Positions 22,857-22,953 of a stretch of 22,953 bases of DNA are shown piece after piece. The stretch comes from Bacteroidales bacterium UBA4353. Lineage in GTDB: Bacteria; Bacteroidota; Bacteroidia; Bacteroidales; Paludibacteraceae. The stretch covers positions 1 to 22,953 of the forward strand of contig DGSV01000101.1 in assembly GCA_002394025.1 (NCBI GenBank), read 5' to 3'. How positions within the stretch are numbered: position 1 is the first letter of the stretch; every line of letters starts with the position of its first letter. The notes below the pieces were generated by a model, which ran no database searches, was not told the origin of the DNA, and was given only the letters and a program-made list of their open reading frames with translations. Position numbers and translations under genes: made by a program.

Positions 22857-22886
22857 CAAAGTTACGATTTTTAAGGTAAACGGCAA
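22857..22886 (-). promoter_or_regulatory. Strong Bacteroidetes-type promoter of the ribbon-helix-helix gene
   Basis: On the minus strand, TTG (22886-22884) and TAACTTTG (22864-22857) are 19 nt apart, a close match to the Bacteroidetes consensus. The -33 element lies inside the T-tract of the tRNA terminator. Transcription should start around 22851-22853, only a few bases from the ATG at 22849. Confidence 0.75.
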
Positions 22887-22890
22887 AAAA

Positions 22891-22919
22891 ATAAAGCCGA
22901 CGTTGTTTGTCGGCTTTAT
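22891..22919 (-). terminator. Terminator of the minus-strand tRNA gene
   Basis: An 11-bp perfect stem (22891-22901 with 22909-22919, ATAAAGCCGAC and its complement) has a 7-nt loop. On the minus strand it is followed by a run of seven T (plus-strand A-run at 22885-22891). It lies just downstream of the tRNA 3' end, so it is a classic intrinsic terminator. Confidence 0.9.
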
Positions 22920-22926
22920 CGCTTTG

Positions 22927-22953
22927 TGGCGGAGGATGGGATCGAACCACCGA
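22927..22953 (-). tRNA. 3' part of a tRNA gene, cut by the window end
   Basis: On the minus strand the end reads GGTGG-TTCGATC-CCATC-CTCCGCC-A: a T arm with a five-pair stem and the TTCGATC loop, then the 3' acceptor strand CTCCGCC and discriminator A. The 5' acceptor should read GGCGGAG beyond the window. CCA is not encoded (the next bases are CAAAG). The anticodon is outside the window, so the isotype cannot be given. Confidence 0.85.

Noticed and set aside
22649..22953. Mobile element integrated at the tRNA 3' end
   Set aside because: No integrase, no second copy of the tRNA 3' end in the window, and the neighbouring genes are housekeeping.

Overview
The window looks like a chromosomal segment from a Bacteroidales bacterium, most likely of the Muribaculaceae/Prevotellaceae/Porphyromonadaceae type. 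The evidence is two long exported proteins with C-terminal sorting domains of the type IX secretion system (T9SS), Bacteroidetes-style promoters (TTG, about 20 nt, TAnnTTTG), a lack of clear Shine-Dalgarno sequences, a GSCFA-family protein, and a group II SufS. The genus cannot be fixed from the sequence alone.

Layout. (1) Positions 1-2081 are a repeat-rich accessory island. Two arrays of a hairpin-bearing unit of about 100 bp (two copies left, four copies right) each run into a second AT-rich repeat with a 49-52 bp period. They bracket one small exported protein with a C-terminal membrane anchor (614-1147). The right part ends in a cluster of hairpins, and the tail of that cluster resembles the left edge of the window, so the modules seem to be laid out in series. 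(2) 2082-8864 encodes a 2260-residue secreted multidomain protein with Ig/PKD-like modules and a T9SS C-terminal domain. Its 5' end is clearly AT-richer than the rest, and its sorting domain carries an in-frame 21-bp tandem repeat. (3) A strong bidirectional terminator separates it from a small unknown gene on the minus strand and from a compact minus-strand queF-queC-queD-queE cluster for the 7-deazaguanine part of queuosine synthesis.

(4) A divergent promoter region at 11.6 kb starts a plus-strand run of five closely spaced genes. These are a membrane-anchored metallophosphoesterase-like protein with a degenerate active site, a GSCFA-domain protein, the cysteine desulfurase SufS, a T9SS-secreted family 9 pectate-lyase-like protein, and the mismatch repair ATPase MutS. 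(5) Convergent to mutS are ribD and, overlapping it by 4 nt, an NAD-dependent epimerase-like protein with a C-terminal zinc-ribbon-like extension. A small ribbon-helix-helix gene lies before them, with a promoter almost touching its start codon. The window ends inside a minus-strand tRNA gene whose terminator abuts that promoter.

Most of the right-hand 13 kb is ordinary housekeeping sequence. The least explained material is the repeat island with its embedded small membrane protein, the mosaic giant secreted protein, the metallophosphoesterase that has lost two motif histidines, and the epimerase/zinc-ribbon fusion. I do not see a defence system, CRISPR array, transposase, integrase or phage module here.
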